A DNA stretch of 64,000 bases from Bretschneidera sinensis. Taxonomy: Eukaryota > Streptophyta > Magnoliopsida > Brassicales > Akaniaceae. The notes below the pieces were generated by a model. It did no database searches, was not told the origin of the DNA, and saw only the letters and a program-made list of their open reading frames with translations. The stretch's first letter is position 1. Each line of letters opens with the position of its first letter. Both the position numbers and the translations under genes were made by a program. Positions 16,062-30,200 of this stretch are shown here, one piece after another. The stretch lies in the NCBI GenBank assembly GCA_023935145.1, contig CM043698.1:37430001-37494000 (forward strand), written 5' to 3'.

Positions 16062-18087
16062 ACATGTTTAGTTTTATTAACCATTGCCAGAGAGCAGGAG
16101 CCACATGAGGATGTAGGCTAGGTGAGGTGAGGATACTGTAATTTTTCTGATGTTAGAAGCTTAAAGGGAGAAGAGTTTCTCTTTCTTCAAATGTTTTTTT
16201 GGGATTCCAAATACTTTTAAAAGATCCATGTTTTTTAGTAACTGTATTTGTCTTTTTCTATGTTAAAGAACATTTTCTCGATTCCCTTTGCTGATCTTTT
16301 GAATCATGGATGGGGTGAATGTGTTTATATATGGCATTTTCCTTCCTGGTAATTGTTCAAGCCTTGTTTTTATAGCATTGGTGAATGGCATTCTTAAATA
16401 ATGTTCTGTTCACATCGTGTTAGTTTCTGCACCTTAGAGCCCACTTTGCTGATCAAACAAATTTTAGGTTTCGCTGATGCTTTTGCCTTATGGGAAGAGT
16501 TTCAAGTTTTCCTATCGCTTCATGTCTTTTTTCTTTCCTCAGTCGACATTTTCTTCACCCTGTCTCTTGTTTGTTATGCTAATCTTTTTCTTTGTAGCAA
16601 AAGGCCAAAAGTCAGTCACAAAATCAGAATTTGATATCTACATTTGTATAACTATGTCAGTTGTCCAGTACTACTACCGTGATCAAGAATTTCTGGGCGG
16701 GGCTGGGTTCCGGTTGGGTTTATGACGTGTAAATCTAATTATCCAAGTCTGTGGGCTATGTGAAGCCAGCCTTATTTCGTTCAAGGCTTTATTTCTATTT
16801 TTTATAAAAAAATATTTTATTATTTTATTATTAAAAATATTAAATAAAACCTTTTTTATTTAAAAAATCATAAATTATTTAAATTTATATATTTACAAAA
16901 ATAATTTCATTATGAATTAAGTATTATTTTACATATTAAAATATAATAAATATTATCTTGGACTCAAGTCATTCGAGCTTTTCACGATATCTCCGCTCTA
17001 CCAATAAGCCACCAATTCATGCTTTTTCAACAATTTTAGTCTACATAAAGAAAACTTGCAGAAGATAATTGGAAAACTTTTGTTGCCTTTATTTTCCAGT
17101 AACTCCAGTACTAAAATTCAAAGTTTGCTTACCAGGGCAGATACTTCTGCATTACTACTATATTTCTATACAAATCATATATTAATTGGTAGTTTTTTTT
17201 TTTTTTTTTGAAAATTCTTGGCTAAGTCGATGTTTGAAGCTTTTGAAAACTTTATTGATAATTTTAAAGAATTTTATTATATAAAATTAAAAAATAATTG
17301 TTATCAATAAAAAATTTTAAATTATAAATAAAATTTTTAACAGTTTTATCACCAAACCAACGAAAAAATTTTCAGTAACTTTTTGATATGATTATAATTA
17401 TTGATTATATCATATTTAAGAGAATCCGGACTCTGTACACCCATAATGTACATTAGTGGTTGCTTGTGTTGGGGGGTATGCTTTATGCATAAACATCCAC
17501 TAACTCTGGTCATCGACTCGTTGGGTCACTTTTATCGTACCATTTCAAATAACCCTTAATTTGTTTATTAGATGATTATCCTATTTACTCTAATTGGGTT
17601 TCAAATGAGTTCTTTTCAGAATTTTGAACCGTCACAGTAAACCGTAATCGATCTTTTAAATATGTATTCATGAACTGAACAAATGTGATTTCAAGATGAT
17701 GCAATTCCTGGGGTTCAACATTAGTAACCAAACAACAAGTGTCCAACGGTTGAATGACAAGTCCGGAACCGCTAAATGGAATTATACCATTTATTTTACT
17801 TCTACGCTATGTTATGTTTGATGTACTTAATATCACATGAATCTTTTTCCATCCAAAATCAATGAAGTGTTTGATACACATTAGCGACATAAATAATTTT
17901 CTATCCGAACCAATGTAAGAATATACACTGCAGGCGACTAGGAACCGACACCACTTTGGTTGGTGAAGGATGTACATTAAGAAACAGAGGTGTTGGACTC
18001 TGGTTTCATCAACGGGTTATTATGAGATAAATAAAAAGGTCGTATCTGTCCAGATGAATTTAGTTCAATCGAAGCTTATACTTCGAA
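16062..18087. other. Convergent intergenic region between BiP and NAD synthetase
   Basis: Contains the BiP 3'UTR on the left (to about 16250) and the short NAD synthetase 3'UTR on the right. The middle is very AT-rich, with homopolymer runs around 16800-16930 and 17195-17210. A weak tRNA-like sequence lies on the minus strand near 16960-17015. No gene is recognised. Confidence 0.5.
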
Positions 18088-21000
18088 TTAGAGGCCAGCT
18101 CTTGGATCCCCTGAGCCTGCAGCTACAACTCCCATCCCACCTCCACCATCTGAGGAAGTAGTACCTGTTGTTTTATGTTCACTTGATTCTCTTAAAGCAA
18201 CTTTGTCACCATCTAATTCACGAACAAGTTCATCAATCTTGCGGAACTGATACGGCCATCTCGCATTGTAGAGGAACTGACGTAGATCAAACCTGTTATC
18301 CTCTGGTGAATAACTCTGCGTGTAAGGTTTTCAAGAAAAGATAAATATGTTAAAAAGTAAATTGTATTGGAAATTTCAAGCGGGGAAGAAACTTTGAACG
18401 GTAAGTCACATACCTCAGCATGATAGGAAGGTGTAAGGACAGTCATTTTGTGACGATTGATGGAGTAGTACTTGAAGAAGTGTTTCACTTTATCAGCCAC
18501 CTCTGATGGTGTTAATCTTGCACCCCATTTGTAGCATAGATTCTGCAACAATCAAATTACCAGAGTTGAGTTTCTGACTGCAATAAAGAGACCCTTTTTC
18601 ATTCGACTAGGATTTTGGAAAAAATTATCTGTTTTATAAAATGCTCTCTCAGAAACGAAAAATGTATTTCCAAAATGTAGACTGAACTATTGTCACCATA
18701 AGTTCATGTTCGCTAGTATAGAATTTCTTCACGAGTGGCTCACCCTCCACTTTTCTCCAATAGTCCTTTGGTTTTATCCAAATTAATCTAACACTGTAGA
18801 GTTTGAAAAGCATACTCAAATTAACAATATTACCTCTTAAACTCTACTCTATTAATATAAGTCTAGAAAAGTACGAAGTATGCAACTGGAAGTTGCGTCA
18901 ACAGACGTATGAAACAAAAGTCACAATGAAAGAGTACTACTAACATTATTTGACCTACTAAATTAATAAGGACCTTCTAAGTCCCTGCATATGGACAGTA
19001 TTTGTGAGAAAATGTAAAAAGATCATTAGAGCTATGTAGCTGCCATTTGAGACACAATAAGGAGTTCAAAATCAAACCTTGAACATTGATGCTGGACCAC
19101 AGCGGAAAATTTTCCGCAACCTTCCATAGACTGAGAGTTCCTCATATGTCATTCCCATGTCCACTTCATCCAGCTGTTTCATAGAGAATGTAGCCTTAAA
19201 CTCACTTCTCTAGAACTTCACTATTTTTAATTTCAATCATTTCAACAAAATAAAATAGAACAACATCAACTTCAATAAAAATATGCAAGTTTTTAAGGTG
19301 AAGAACGAATATGCAAGTGAAAGTATCCAGCATGTCCAATTGTCGCCAATAAGTTTTCCCAGTTGGACCATTTATAATATATCAAACTTTCTGAAGATAC
19401 AAAAAATGAACTCACATCCTGTTTCTCAACCACCCAGGCATATTGGAAACTCAGGAAATGTTTGAGCGAACAAAAGGATTCCCACGAGGGGGGCGGGGAG
19501 AGATAATAAACAGGAAGATACGAGAGATATTGAGGAAGGAGAAGATAACATACATAAGATGTGGCTCTTGAAAGTTTAAACCCAGATCTTAGAAGCAAAC
19601 ATAAAGATTCTTTGAAAGAGCTTGATATATGCAATTCAAGAATATAGGAAAAAGGATATCTAGCAGATTTATGAAAAGGCAACATAAATATTAAGAAACG
19701 AAGAAAAAGATAACAGCAAGAGAGAGAGAGGGAGATCCTGGAAAGGAAGAAAGAAATGATATGCAGATAATGGAAAGACAACCAAAGAAAATATTAGAAA
19801 AGAAGATAAAAAAAATATCATTTGGGACCCTGCAGGGCTGGAGCATTAAGAATGTTAACAGAATTTTTTTTTCCACGGCAATTTGCATCATTCAGAGAGT
19901 ATCTGCCAGAAACTGATGAAAATTGAAAAAATTATGAAGATAACCTAAGTTTGCTGAAAGGATACCTGGCTGTAGTTGGAACGAATAGGCTCCAGTTCAG
20001 CAGTAGGTGGGGCAGCTTCAATTTCTGCCAAGGATGAATAACCAAGATTGATGGAAGCCCATCGAAGGAATATCCTAAGATCCAGCTTACTAATGCTACC
20101 GATAGGGTTTATGTCTGCTGAGCTGCAATCATACTGTGAAAAAGAGATTGATAGCAATACAGATATTCGTCATTTTAATACAAAATGAAACCCCATAACT
20201 AAACCAGAATTAAAGGAGTTCTCAAATAAAGCATTAGAGCAAAATATAACAAATGAATAAATAATATGCTAAAATTCGACTCTAATCAAAATTGTCTAGT
20301 ACCTTTGTTAGATAACCACGCAATCCTTCATCTACATTGGAGCTGCCCAAAACAAGATAAAACCCAGGTTTGTTATGAACCCAAGGCAAGAGAGATGCTA
20401 ACATAAAGGCTAGCACCATTCTTATTCGAGCTTGAATGTTCTGCAAACCAAGGTTCTCAATGTTAGATCCCCCATCGACCTGTAAAAGAGAAACCATATC
20501 AAAAAACTATATCATAATATCCGAGCTTGAAATGATATATTGACAAAACTATTATAATTCCGAAAATGTTCATTTCCAATCAAAGAAAAGTTCCCCTTGA
20601 CAATAAAATTATAATTCTTCAAGAAAATGTATTGACAAAACTATTTACATTTGATTGATGATCTGATTTGTCATGCATAAAACAAAGAAAGTCGTACTGA
20701 CTAGAGTCTTTTGCCTAACCCATGATAGTATGGCAAAAATGGCATATATTCAGGCCAGGTAGGATCTATGGTTCAATCCTTCCACTTGACCTAAGGGCGA
20801 AACGGTGAACAAAAGGGGAAAAAGGCAAAGAATGAAGAAATTGAGGATTTTATCCTTGAATTACCTTATAGCGTGGTCGCTTTCCTGTAAGCGTTTGAAA
20901 CAAGGATAGAAGCGAAGAAACAACACCATCTATGCAAACATCAAGATGCCACGAACCAATCTCATCTGCTAGTGCCTTTGCCCGCATCTTTGTTTCTTGA

Positions 21001-24000
21001 GAACTGCATGAAAAAGCCTAGAGTTAATGCACTGCATTAATCTTAGGTTTTAAGGATACAGAATACAGAATTGTGGACATTCTGAAAATGGAAAAGGAAT
21101 AACAACTCCAATCAAGCAGGCGGTCAGCTTTCTTGAGAACTGGTCCTAGGTAGCAGAAACCTAATACAGTCTCAAATTCTTTTCCTAGTGTTATCTGGTA
21201 TCTAAAAAAAAATTAGCTTTCCTCCTCAAAGATCTATAACTGATACAACACCCAAGACTCTTCAGTGGTTTTCTTTATCCCAACGGCAAGTTTCATCATC
21301 AGTATTAGTACTTATTGCAGTTAAAAACCTTTAACAATTACAACAATCATAAATGAAGAAAGCACTGGCTGTGTACATGCTCACCTGTTTTCAGACCCCA
21401 TATATACTGTATAAAATATGCGTTTTGCAAATTCTTTGCTGTCAATAGGAAACTGTCCATCAGCATAATGTCCAATTCGTATTGCATCAGCTTTGACTTG
21501 CTCATCCCCATTTGCAATCTCTGCATGCAATGTACATTAACAACCAATGAATGGATCATAATCAGAAGATTTCACAGAAATATTTAGTTTCAGGTTTCAT
21601 AAGATGGGAAAGAGCTTCCTGCTCAGTGCTGCTACTGCACTTTCGAACTTATGCTGACGGACAGGACAGACACCATATGAAAGCTCTTCGAGGGCCCCCT
21701 TCCCCAACACCCCAAATAATCAAGCCAACAATAATTCATCTTAATTGGGGTTAGCTTCCATTTATATGGTAACGGGAAGATAACTTTTGGAAGCAACCCT
21801 TGTATGTTTAAAATACAACAGAACATTTTAAGGGACCAAACAGCTGGATGAAGTGAAATAGGAAGTAGTATCAAACTTGGTTGACATAAGTTCCAAATGC
21901 TTTGCAAATGAAGGCGTTTATTATGTCCCTGTGAGAGGCATCAATCTTTCTTAACCCAAACAGGGGCAGACTAATTAAAATAAGAGGAGCTGGAGATCTT
22001 AGATAATTTCTATTCTTCACAAGTTGTGTCTAAGAGGATGTTACACCACAATTTTTGGTTAAAGAAGTTGACAAGAATACTCGAGAAAGTTTTTAGTCAA
22101 TGACTGGACCCCATCTCTCCTCCTTCTGATGACAATCTTATTTTTAATTTCGTTAGATGTACCTCCAGTATTGTCTCTCCCCTTTTAAAAACAAAATTAT
22201 CCTTTATTTTGTAGAAGCAAAACTACCTGTAAAAAAAAAACTCTAAATAATATCAAATTTATATTCAAACGTCTTCTTTCTAGTTATCCTCACAGTATTA
22301 TCTACTAAACTGTATTCTGCTCTCTGCATTCGGCCATCATTAAGTTATTATTAAATAAACCTGGCTGATGGACCGGCCTAAGCTAGCTTTTCTTTTTTTG
22401 ATAAGTGATCTTAGAGATAGATGTTTGAATACCCTTCATTTTTGGTTCAAGGGTGTTTTTTTTTTTAATGAAGTAGATCATTTAGATTTTATAGAGCTAC
22501 TGTAGATAGTTTTGTAAATGGGTTGCACCCACTTGGTGCTTCTTTATACAATTCTGCTTATAAACAAAATTAAAATAACCTCATTGATGGATGACATGGC
22601 AACTAATTGTCAGACATTATGAAGGGATATCAGGATAAACAGCACCTTTCCTATCTACTCACCCTGAAAAGAGTATTCCTTATACAATAGAGACTAAGAT
22701 GCTGCAATGAAATATAGAGCTTTCAAAAGCTGACCTTTTACAACAAGTTGGCACATGCAGCCAACTATAGCAGCCACAGAGGAGCTATCTGCTCCCCCAG
22801 AAAGAGGAAGCAAAAAACCAGAAGCTCCACTTCTTCTTAAATAGTCCCATAGCCAGCAACCAGGCCCAAAGGCTATTTCCTCCTCAGGAGAGTGATACTT
22901 AATCTACAATATATAAGGCACACTAAAATTAAGAAAATCTAAAATTTTCACAAAGAAGTAATATGACTTAATAAAATTCGGGACAGACGATCAGATGAAG
23001 GTCCAACTGCAAGTTCCATGTTTTAGTCTATACATAATAAAGCCTTCATCCAAACCGTTTGATGTTAGTTGCATGAATCATCTTTTTACCATTCAGGATT
23101 ATCAAGACACAAAAGCCAAGCTTCTTTGCTTGAACCTTCCCAGAAGATTATAAAAAAACCGATATGGACTACTTTGGCTTCTGGGTGACTGTCACAAATT
23201 ATAGTAACAGACATTTATTGTAAGATCATAATCAGGTTCAGGTATAGGGTCTACTCAACAGGTGTATTTCATCGGAAGCAAAAAGTAAATAATCAGCCAA
23301 CTACACATATTTGTAGAGTGCTCAATTATAGGAAGTTCCAACATATTAAACCAAAATCCGCTACTCAAAGTACAGGCCATGGTCAAACTTCTACAGGAGG
23401 TAGTTAAAGATTTTCTAAAAACTGCCACCAGGTAAGCTACTAAGCTAGCTGTTGACATGTTCAGCATATTAAAGGGAAAAGGTCTGTAACTATTGATCTA
23501 TAAGCGCCAACCATATGGTTCACTAAGAATAAAAACGGAGAACTAGCCAAGCAATAAATTTTGTGTTGAGATGTCTTTCATTCTGATTCGACCCGAATAC
23601 CCATTTTGTAGCCTATTATATAAAAAGGCTTATGTTAGGGTTTGAAAGACAGACTGCTTATACAACTTTTGTACTCTTCATTTTTTATACTAAAATTCTC
23701 TGCTCTCATCCATAGATGTAGGCTTAATTAGCCGAACCACGTAAATCTTGTGTCTTTTATTTTTGTGTGATTGTTTTGATTATTGTTTCTCTATTTCTAT
23801 TTGATTATTTTTATCGATCTCAAAACAACATTTTGGTGTTAATATCAAATTATCTTTCTTTTTTTCTGAAAAATATTACTGGACCAAGAACTGACCTTTG
23901 CTGGACTGGAAAGTGAAATTTTCAGGTTGAAAGACTGGCAAAGTTTATATGGCACTGCTACTGATGAAACTTTGTTTTTGCAGCTTGCTTGTTCTTGAAA

Positions 24001-26163
24001 ACTACTTATAGATCCTCTCAGACTAGCAACCTGCCATTGAACAAACAAGCAAAAAAAATCAAACCGGATATTTTAAATATAAATCACAAAGTAATACAAT
24101 CATTACAGCAGACTTCAAAGAGGTTTCTGTGTAGTCCAGAAATCAAAACACACATACAGAGTGAAATTATAACATACCGCATCTAGATCTACTTGAGCAA
24201 CCACAACCTCGACATCTTTCAAGGAAAACTGTGAGCCTTGAGCAACCACATCACCGTTTACAACAATACAAGAACATCCATCTATAACAAATCAAGTATA
24301 ACCACATTAGTCAAACAACACTTCTCTATCACAGATATACATTCTTCAAAGGTATACCAAAACAATTAAAGAAAAGGTGTAGTTATTAGAAGCTGTAAAT
24401 GCTAAACCAAGAGTACTATTGATATACATAGGTTAATAGATAGAGTTCTGGATATCCTTTTGTGCCAGATGAAAGAAAAATAAAACTAAACCAATGTCTA
24501 GCTCATTGTGAGCACGTAGCATACCATAATATAGACGGCCACCATCACATCCTTGGTGGTTACTGTACATGTAAACCCCTCCACGAGTATGAGTAGCGCC
24601 TATAAAAGCATGGATACGAAGGTCTAGCTTTCTCAACTGATGGTGACTTCCGCTTGCGTTCATGAACACTTCAACCCCATTCAACGCAAGCTCAGTATGA
24701 GGAGGAATAGGAGTAAAAAGCTCTTCACAAACTTCAGATGCAACAGCTCTAATAAGGAAAAATGCTAGAAATTAGTATAACTCTTGCAGAAATTGAGGGC
24801 ATAAAAACTTTTCAAATCAAATCAAATGGAATCTACTCATACACAGAATACAATCCTGACATGCATATAAGGTCACAAGAGGATAAGGATGCAGATACAT
24901 GCGGGAAGCCTTCAACCTGCTGTATGCGTATGGATTCCAGACAAATATTGAAAAGATATAACCAAGCAAACGAAACACAGAGCTAATGAAGTTATTGCTT
25001 ACGTGTCTAAAAACTGAATATATCCATAGCCAAAAGGTACTGAATTCTGCAACAAAGCCTCAGAAATTTCGCTTGGGAGCTGAAAGTCCACAAGCTGATC
25101 TTTTTGCTTCCATGCTGTAAACCACCGCAGTTCCCTGTAATTGCCATCATTTGCAAGCCACATTTTTGGACGTATCATGATAATTTTTCGGTTAAGACAT
25201 AAAATTTGACAATTGTAACGTTCTGATCCTTTAATAACAGGCATTCCTATGCTGCACAATATGCCATCTGTCCAATCACCAAGCAGTAATTCTTTCAGGC
25301 ATTCCCATCTGCAAGCAAATTACCCAAAGTGGAAATGAAATCAGACACCGCCAACAGCAGGCAGCTGAGATCAATTGAAGCACCATTTTCCAATGTCAGT
25401 GTTTCATATGATTAGATAAAATTTCAATACATGGTCAACAAATAAGATAGAAAGCTTGTAACAAGTTAACAATATAGAATTCGGTCATTTCATATAAATA
25501 CCAGAACATGAGAACATTGGTATCATTTTGTTTGTCTGCACTCTGCACTCTACACATACCTAATATAGTTTAAGAATCTTTCTGCAAACTAAATTTGGCT
25601 GTCAATCTTTAAGCCAATGAAATAATTACTGGTATCATCTGGAAAGGAAAAAGTTACACAATTCCAACTAAATGTTTGAAAGTTCCTCCCTCTAAACGAA
25701 TTCTCTCATCTAAATCCTACTAATTAGCAACACAAAGCACTCATTTTCAAATCCTAGGCATAACAGAAATGACTAAGCCGCAATCTCCACAGGGCACCAA
25801 TACTACATTCTGCACTGCAATTAATTCATCGGTCACCAATTAACCGAACAATTTGATTGAAATACCAGATTTTTTAAAATAAGTTGATACCAAACAAAAT
25901 GCAGATAGTACTATCCAAATTTTTATTATTTTAAAAATGCAACAAAATTACAAAACATTGAAAGCTCACGCATGAGTAACCGTGTCGAGCTCCAAGAAAT
26001 GATCCTCACAGCCATAACCAGTGACCTCGAGCTCGGGGCCAAGCCTAATCACAGCCCCAGCCTCTTTTGCCCTGGCTATTGACTCCTTTATGTTCTTCAT
26101 ATTGCAATCAAAATCCATAGCCCACTGGTTCAAGTTACACGTCGCTACTTTCAACAGCCTCAT
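18088..26163 (-). CDS. NADS: Glutamine-dependent NAD+ synthetase
   Basis: Cytosolic last step of NAD synthesis: ATP-dependent amidation of nicotinate adenine dinucleotide, with ammonia from glutamine. Thirteen coding exons on the minus strand: 26163-25970, 25308-25003, 24748-24525, 24281-24178, 24030-23896, 22903-22735, 21520-21385, 21003-20865, 20479-20303, 20133-19966, 19173-19078, 18542-18414, 18315-18088; 734 residues, in frame throughout. The N-terminal nitrilase-type glutaminase domain has its triad: E44 in [11 protein letters not shown]113 in RPKMWLAN, C174 in EVCEELFTP. The C-terminal synthetase domain has the ATP-pyrophosphatase loop SGGADSS at 356-362 and [20 protein letters not shown]. 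The start at 26163 follows a TTTTTAG acceptor, so a 5'UTR intron (donor at 26361) precedes it. Confidence 0.96.
22440..22580 (+). mobile_element. LINE 3'-end remnant in a NADS intron
   Basis: GGGTTGCACCCACTTGGTGC followed by TTCTTTATACA and an A-rich tail matches the 3' ends of two other LINE copies in this window (near 39000 plus and 35690 minus). Only the terminal part is recognisable, and the left boundary is uncertain. It lies in the intron between the exons at 22735 and 21520. Confidence 0.55.
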
Positions 26164-26361
26164 CTCCACTCCTAAAAAGCACACGAACTTTCAGCAGACA
26201 AAAAACGCAAATCTATTATACTCAACAAATAACAAATAAAAAAATTCAAAATTATGCGAGGAACTGAAAAACATTTCAAAGCTGGCGTTGTGTTTCTTGA
26301 GAAATAGAGTGCGTTTACTTTGTCGGCAACCAAAGGGAAAATTTGAGGGCCTTCGGCTCAC

Positions 26362-26460
26362 CTTTTGAGTACCGGGGGAGTGAATTTCAAGGTTGAGAGT
26401 AAGCTTTATTCGATCTGGGAGATGAGAGGGAGAGAAGAAACGAATTGTTGTCTAGCGTTG
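26362..26460 (-). other. Untranslated first exon of NAD synthetase
   Basis: On the minus strand a donor AAAAG|GTGAGC ends this exon at 26362. The right limit is set by a TATA-like box (TATAAATAAA on the minus strand) near 26480-26490, so the transcript would start about 26455. The intron runs to the acceptor just before the start codon at 26163. Confidence 0.55.
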
Positions 26461-26479
26461 AGAATCCTGTGAAGTAGAA

Positions 26480-26490
26480 TTTATTTATAG
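26480..26490 (-). promoter_or_regulatory. TATA box of NAD synthetase
   Basis: The minus strand reads CTATAAATAAATTC about 30 bases upstream of the inferred start of the untranslated exon. The position and sequence fit a plant TATA box; no transcript evidence is available. Confidence 0.5.
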
Positions 26491-26499
26491 TACGTGATT

Positions 26500-26794
26500 T
26501 TTTTTCAAGATTGAATTTTTAATTTTCAATTTTCTCCTTTTTTGAGGTTGAATTTGGACTTCCGATTTGGGTTAACGGGTTTTAGGCTCCAGGATCCTTG
26601 GACGGGGTTTTTTCTCTTTCGTAATTGATACGCTAGGTTGACGCGTGTCAGAATGGAATGAATTGAAGATTGAGAACGGAGAAACGAAATCATTTTTTTT
26701 TATGTCCTTTGGACTTTTTGGTGATGCAACTGATTACTGATGCAATCCTAATAAGAAAGAAATTTCCGTTTGTCAAACTCCCATTTCAACAAAA

Positions 26795-26833
<39 letters not shown>

Positions 26834-27246
26834 AAATGATTTATTTTTTTCAAAAAGGATTGCTGGTTTCAATTGCTTTTGTTCACTTAAAAAAATTTGA
26901 GATTTTGAGAATACTAATTTGATTATTTAGGATTTTCTCGGGTGCATAATTGTTTTCACGCTAATTTCTTTAATGAAAAATTCAGAAATAATTTAAACCA
27001 AAATAGTTAAACATTTTTCCATTAGTCTACTCCATTGAACATATCCTCTTGTAAATATCACTTGCAAATTAACTTTGCAACAAAAACAAAAGTTCTAGAC
27101 TAAAAGATGCACAAGGACAAATAAGGCAGCAATTACATGGTTGTTTTGTAGAATAAGTCTCCTCCTTTATTTTCTAATCTCTGATGCGATATTGGATCAT
27201 AAATCTTTTGTACAACGGCAATTAATTTTAACAACTAAATTAATTG
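26500..27246. other. Intergenic region between NADS and the CslG gene
   Basis: Contains the NADS upstream region and the 3' flank of the CslG gene, both transcribed leftwards. An AT dinucleotide run is present at 26803-26830. No gene is seen. Confidence 0.55.
26803..26830. repeat. (AT)14 microsatellite
   Basis: An uninterrupted AT run follows an A13 tract. It is likely length-polymorphic. Confidence 0.9.
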
Positions 27247-30200
27247 TTACTTGAGAACAAGAGAGAATGCTGCATATAGAGTCCATGCCAAAAATAGTCC
27301 AACTGAAGTGGTTTTAGCAGGCATTTTTCCTTTGTCACTCCTCAAAGCTATAGCTCTGTATATCGGCCAGCAATTCACCATGCCAAAACCAGCAATGAAC
27401 AACTGAACAAATACTCCCTCCAGATTACAACTCCTTCTAAACACTCCAACAAACCCCTTCATGAATGCCAAAAAGTTTATTATTGCTGCCATTGTTAGTG
27501 GCACAAACATGGGTGATGGAACACCAAACTCAAAGATCCCTTGCTCATATCTTTTACCTTGTTCATCATCTTCAAGTGCTTTGCTTGTCACATTGAAGTC
27601 AAATGTAGAGGAGATGCCCACTGACTTGAACAAGATTTCTAATAATCCAAACAGGTAACATGAAAGTCCCCTAATCATCCAGATCCTCTGATCATTCCAC
27701 CACCTCTGAACCGTTCCTCCGGTTAAAATGAAGTCTGTAAAATCCTCCCCATAAGCCCCAAGGAAAAGAAACACATACAACAGAAACCATGGTTCTGAGA
27801 CCTGCAACACATTTTGAAGTTTATCACAAAACCTCAATGAATCAAAGTCTGATTCTATGAAATTATGAATTGATAACAAAATTTATATTTTGCACATAAC
27901 ATTCTTCACATACTTATAAGCATAGAGGTAGAGTTTCTAAGATGCTCTCTTCTTCCAAGAAACCAAACCCAAGTTTTGTTTTTCTTTTACAGTAAAAGTA
28001 TACAAATAAATTAATCTTCAAAGAGTGCAACCCAAATACAAATTATCTACGTGATAGTAGCTTTACAAATCTATAAGATCTTTTTTATTCACAAAAAGTT
28101 AGGTCAAACACCAAAAAATGATTAATTGAAAGAATTAAAAGTTGAAAAACGGTTTCTAAAAAACTAAATTTTGTGTCAAAAACACACTATTTTACATAAA
28201 CCAGTTTGAAAGTTGTTTTACTAAACATCAAAATTTTTTTAGCTCAACAACTATTTCATATTAGTATTTTGTTAAACCGAAAGTTTTGACAGCCAAGAGA
28301 TCTTTCAAATAATTGGAATAATTAGCATGATATTTAAAAAAAATAAAAACCTACAGTTACATACCTTTGGAAATATAAGAACCTCGTTCAGAAGAGCTAC
28401 CTGGGGGAGGAAGGCATATATAGTGATTGGAATTGACCAAATGGGCCAGAATGCATATTGTGCATAACCCAGACCCATGATAGGGCCCAAAGCCCTTACA
28501 CCAAATGTTAAAGGGCTATATTTAGATAAGCCCACCTCAAGGTGACCTAAGCCCCATCTCTTGTTCTGCTTCAGTACATCAACCAGGGTGATGGGTGCAA
28601 CCCCAAGATACGCTGACCTACCAGGATTGCAGAATATAGACTTCCAACCCTCACAATGCCACTGATAACTTGTCTTGTAGTCCTCTGTCATTGACCCATA
28701 TCTATAGCCAATCTGCAAATTTCAGAGCCATTATTACCAAATAAACTCCATGCTAGTTAACAAACTTTTCTTTTCCTCTTTGTCAAGTGATAGAATTTGA
28801 AACGATTCAATCCACATGCTTCATGATAGTTAACACTTTATCACAGATCAAGACACTTTGTATTATTGAAAAACTTTAGTTGTGTTTGGAAGTTTGAAGG
28901 GAAAGTGAGAGGAGTATTTAAAAGGTGGGGATGGAAAGGAAGGGGTATTACCTTATCTTGTTTGGAACTTTAGATGTTAAAAAATAAAAGTAAGAGGGCA
29001 ACGAAGGATAAAATAGAAAGGAAGGGGAAGAAAATGGTAAATTAATAAGTTTTGATCCCTTCTGAAACCTTACCCCCAAACAATATAAATTTGAAAAGGA
29101 TTTGATTTTATTAAATCCCATCCAATCCCTTTTTCTTTCTTCCCTAAAAAAAACTTTCAAATTAAGGTTATAATACCAATTCCCTCCATTTCCTTCCCCT
29201 CCAATCCTCTCCGTCCCAACAACTCCCAAACATACAGAGAAATATAAAAAATTGATCAATGTGCGTATTACCTTAGAGCCCCATTTGGTATTGTTCTCAT
29301 AACTGCAACCTGCTACACGGTGTGCCTGTTCCAAAATTGGTTGGGACCAGATTGGTTTGTCTACAACATAATATGGTTCTAGTTCAGGGATCTCAAGTGA
29401 GACTGGATCTGATGGACCTCCAAAGAAAACTTTCCGACTAAAGAAGCATCCGGTTCCAAAATTAGTAGCCCCAACTAGGCCATCAAAACCCATGGCTTCA
29501 ATTTGAAACACACGTTTTAACTCGGAACCATAAATGTCATTCTTGTCAAGTCCACGAAAATGCTGAGGAAACTGGACATAACCTAATTTACACAGAATTG
29601 CAGGGTCCGAGAAGTAGCATAGCATACGGCGAGGTGTTTGGGGATCATTAGAAATTGTGTCACAATCTAAGGTCAGTATTATCGGTGCATTGCTCATAAT
29701 TGCTGATACTCGTAGCTGCCAAGCATAATAAACATATGAGATGTAAGTACAGGAAAATCAATGATACTAATTAAATGGCTCTTAGAGAAAAAAAAATTGA
29801 GAGGAAAGAAAATAATAGAAAGATAAAAAAGTTGATGTTATCTATCATGCTTTTGATAAAGAAGATGAAAAAATGACACGAAAAAAAAAATAATAAAAAA
29901 ATAGTTTATTTTAATTTTTATTTTTCGATCATTTTGATTTGAAAAGATTATGATTTGTATAGTAATAAAAAAGATCTCAATTATTGTACTTTTTTTTTTC
30001 TCAATTTTGAACCTGAAAAATCATTTCATTACTTTCGTTCGTTTTTCCTCTCACATTTTTTCTTTGCCAATCATAATTTAACGTGTATATTGTGCATTTT
30101 ATAGTTTATTAATGGGAAGTAGGTTTACCAAGACGTTGAGGGCACCAGCTTTAAAATGGTGAGGTGAAGTCTTGCTCTTCTGTCTGGAGACATAAACCAG

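Noticed and set aside
16960..17015. tRNA gene on the minus strand
   Set aside because: TGGCTTATTGGTAGAGC looks like a tRNA D-arm, but no acceptor stem, anticodon arm or proper T-loop can be formed; at most a tRNA-derived repeat remnant.
19293..19781. 162-residue minus-strand frame in a NADS intron
   Set aside because: Ser/Leu/Tyr-rich from a purine-rich intron on the other strand, no conserved motif, and it sits between well-defined exons.
20735..20800. SINE with GGTTCAATCC B box in a NADS intron
   Set aside because: The B box is one base short of consensus and no A box at correct spacing is convincing; single weak motif.
27461..27658. Open frame opposite the last CslG exon
   Set aside because: It is a shadow of a strongly conserved membrane domain on the minus strand.
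28948..29271. Extension of the CslG exon past 29272
   Set aside because: The frame stays open past the GTAATA donor into a MITE-like element, but family homology stops exactly at the donor.
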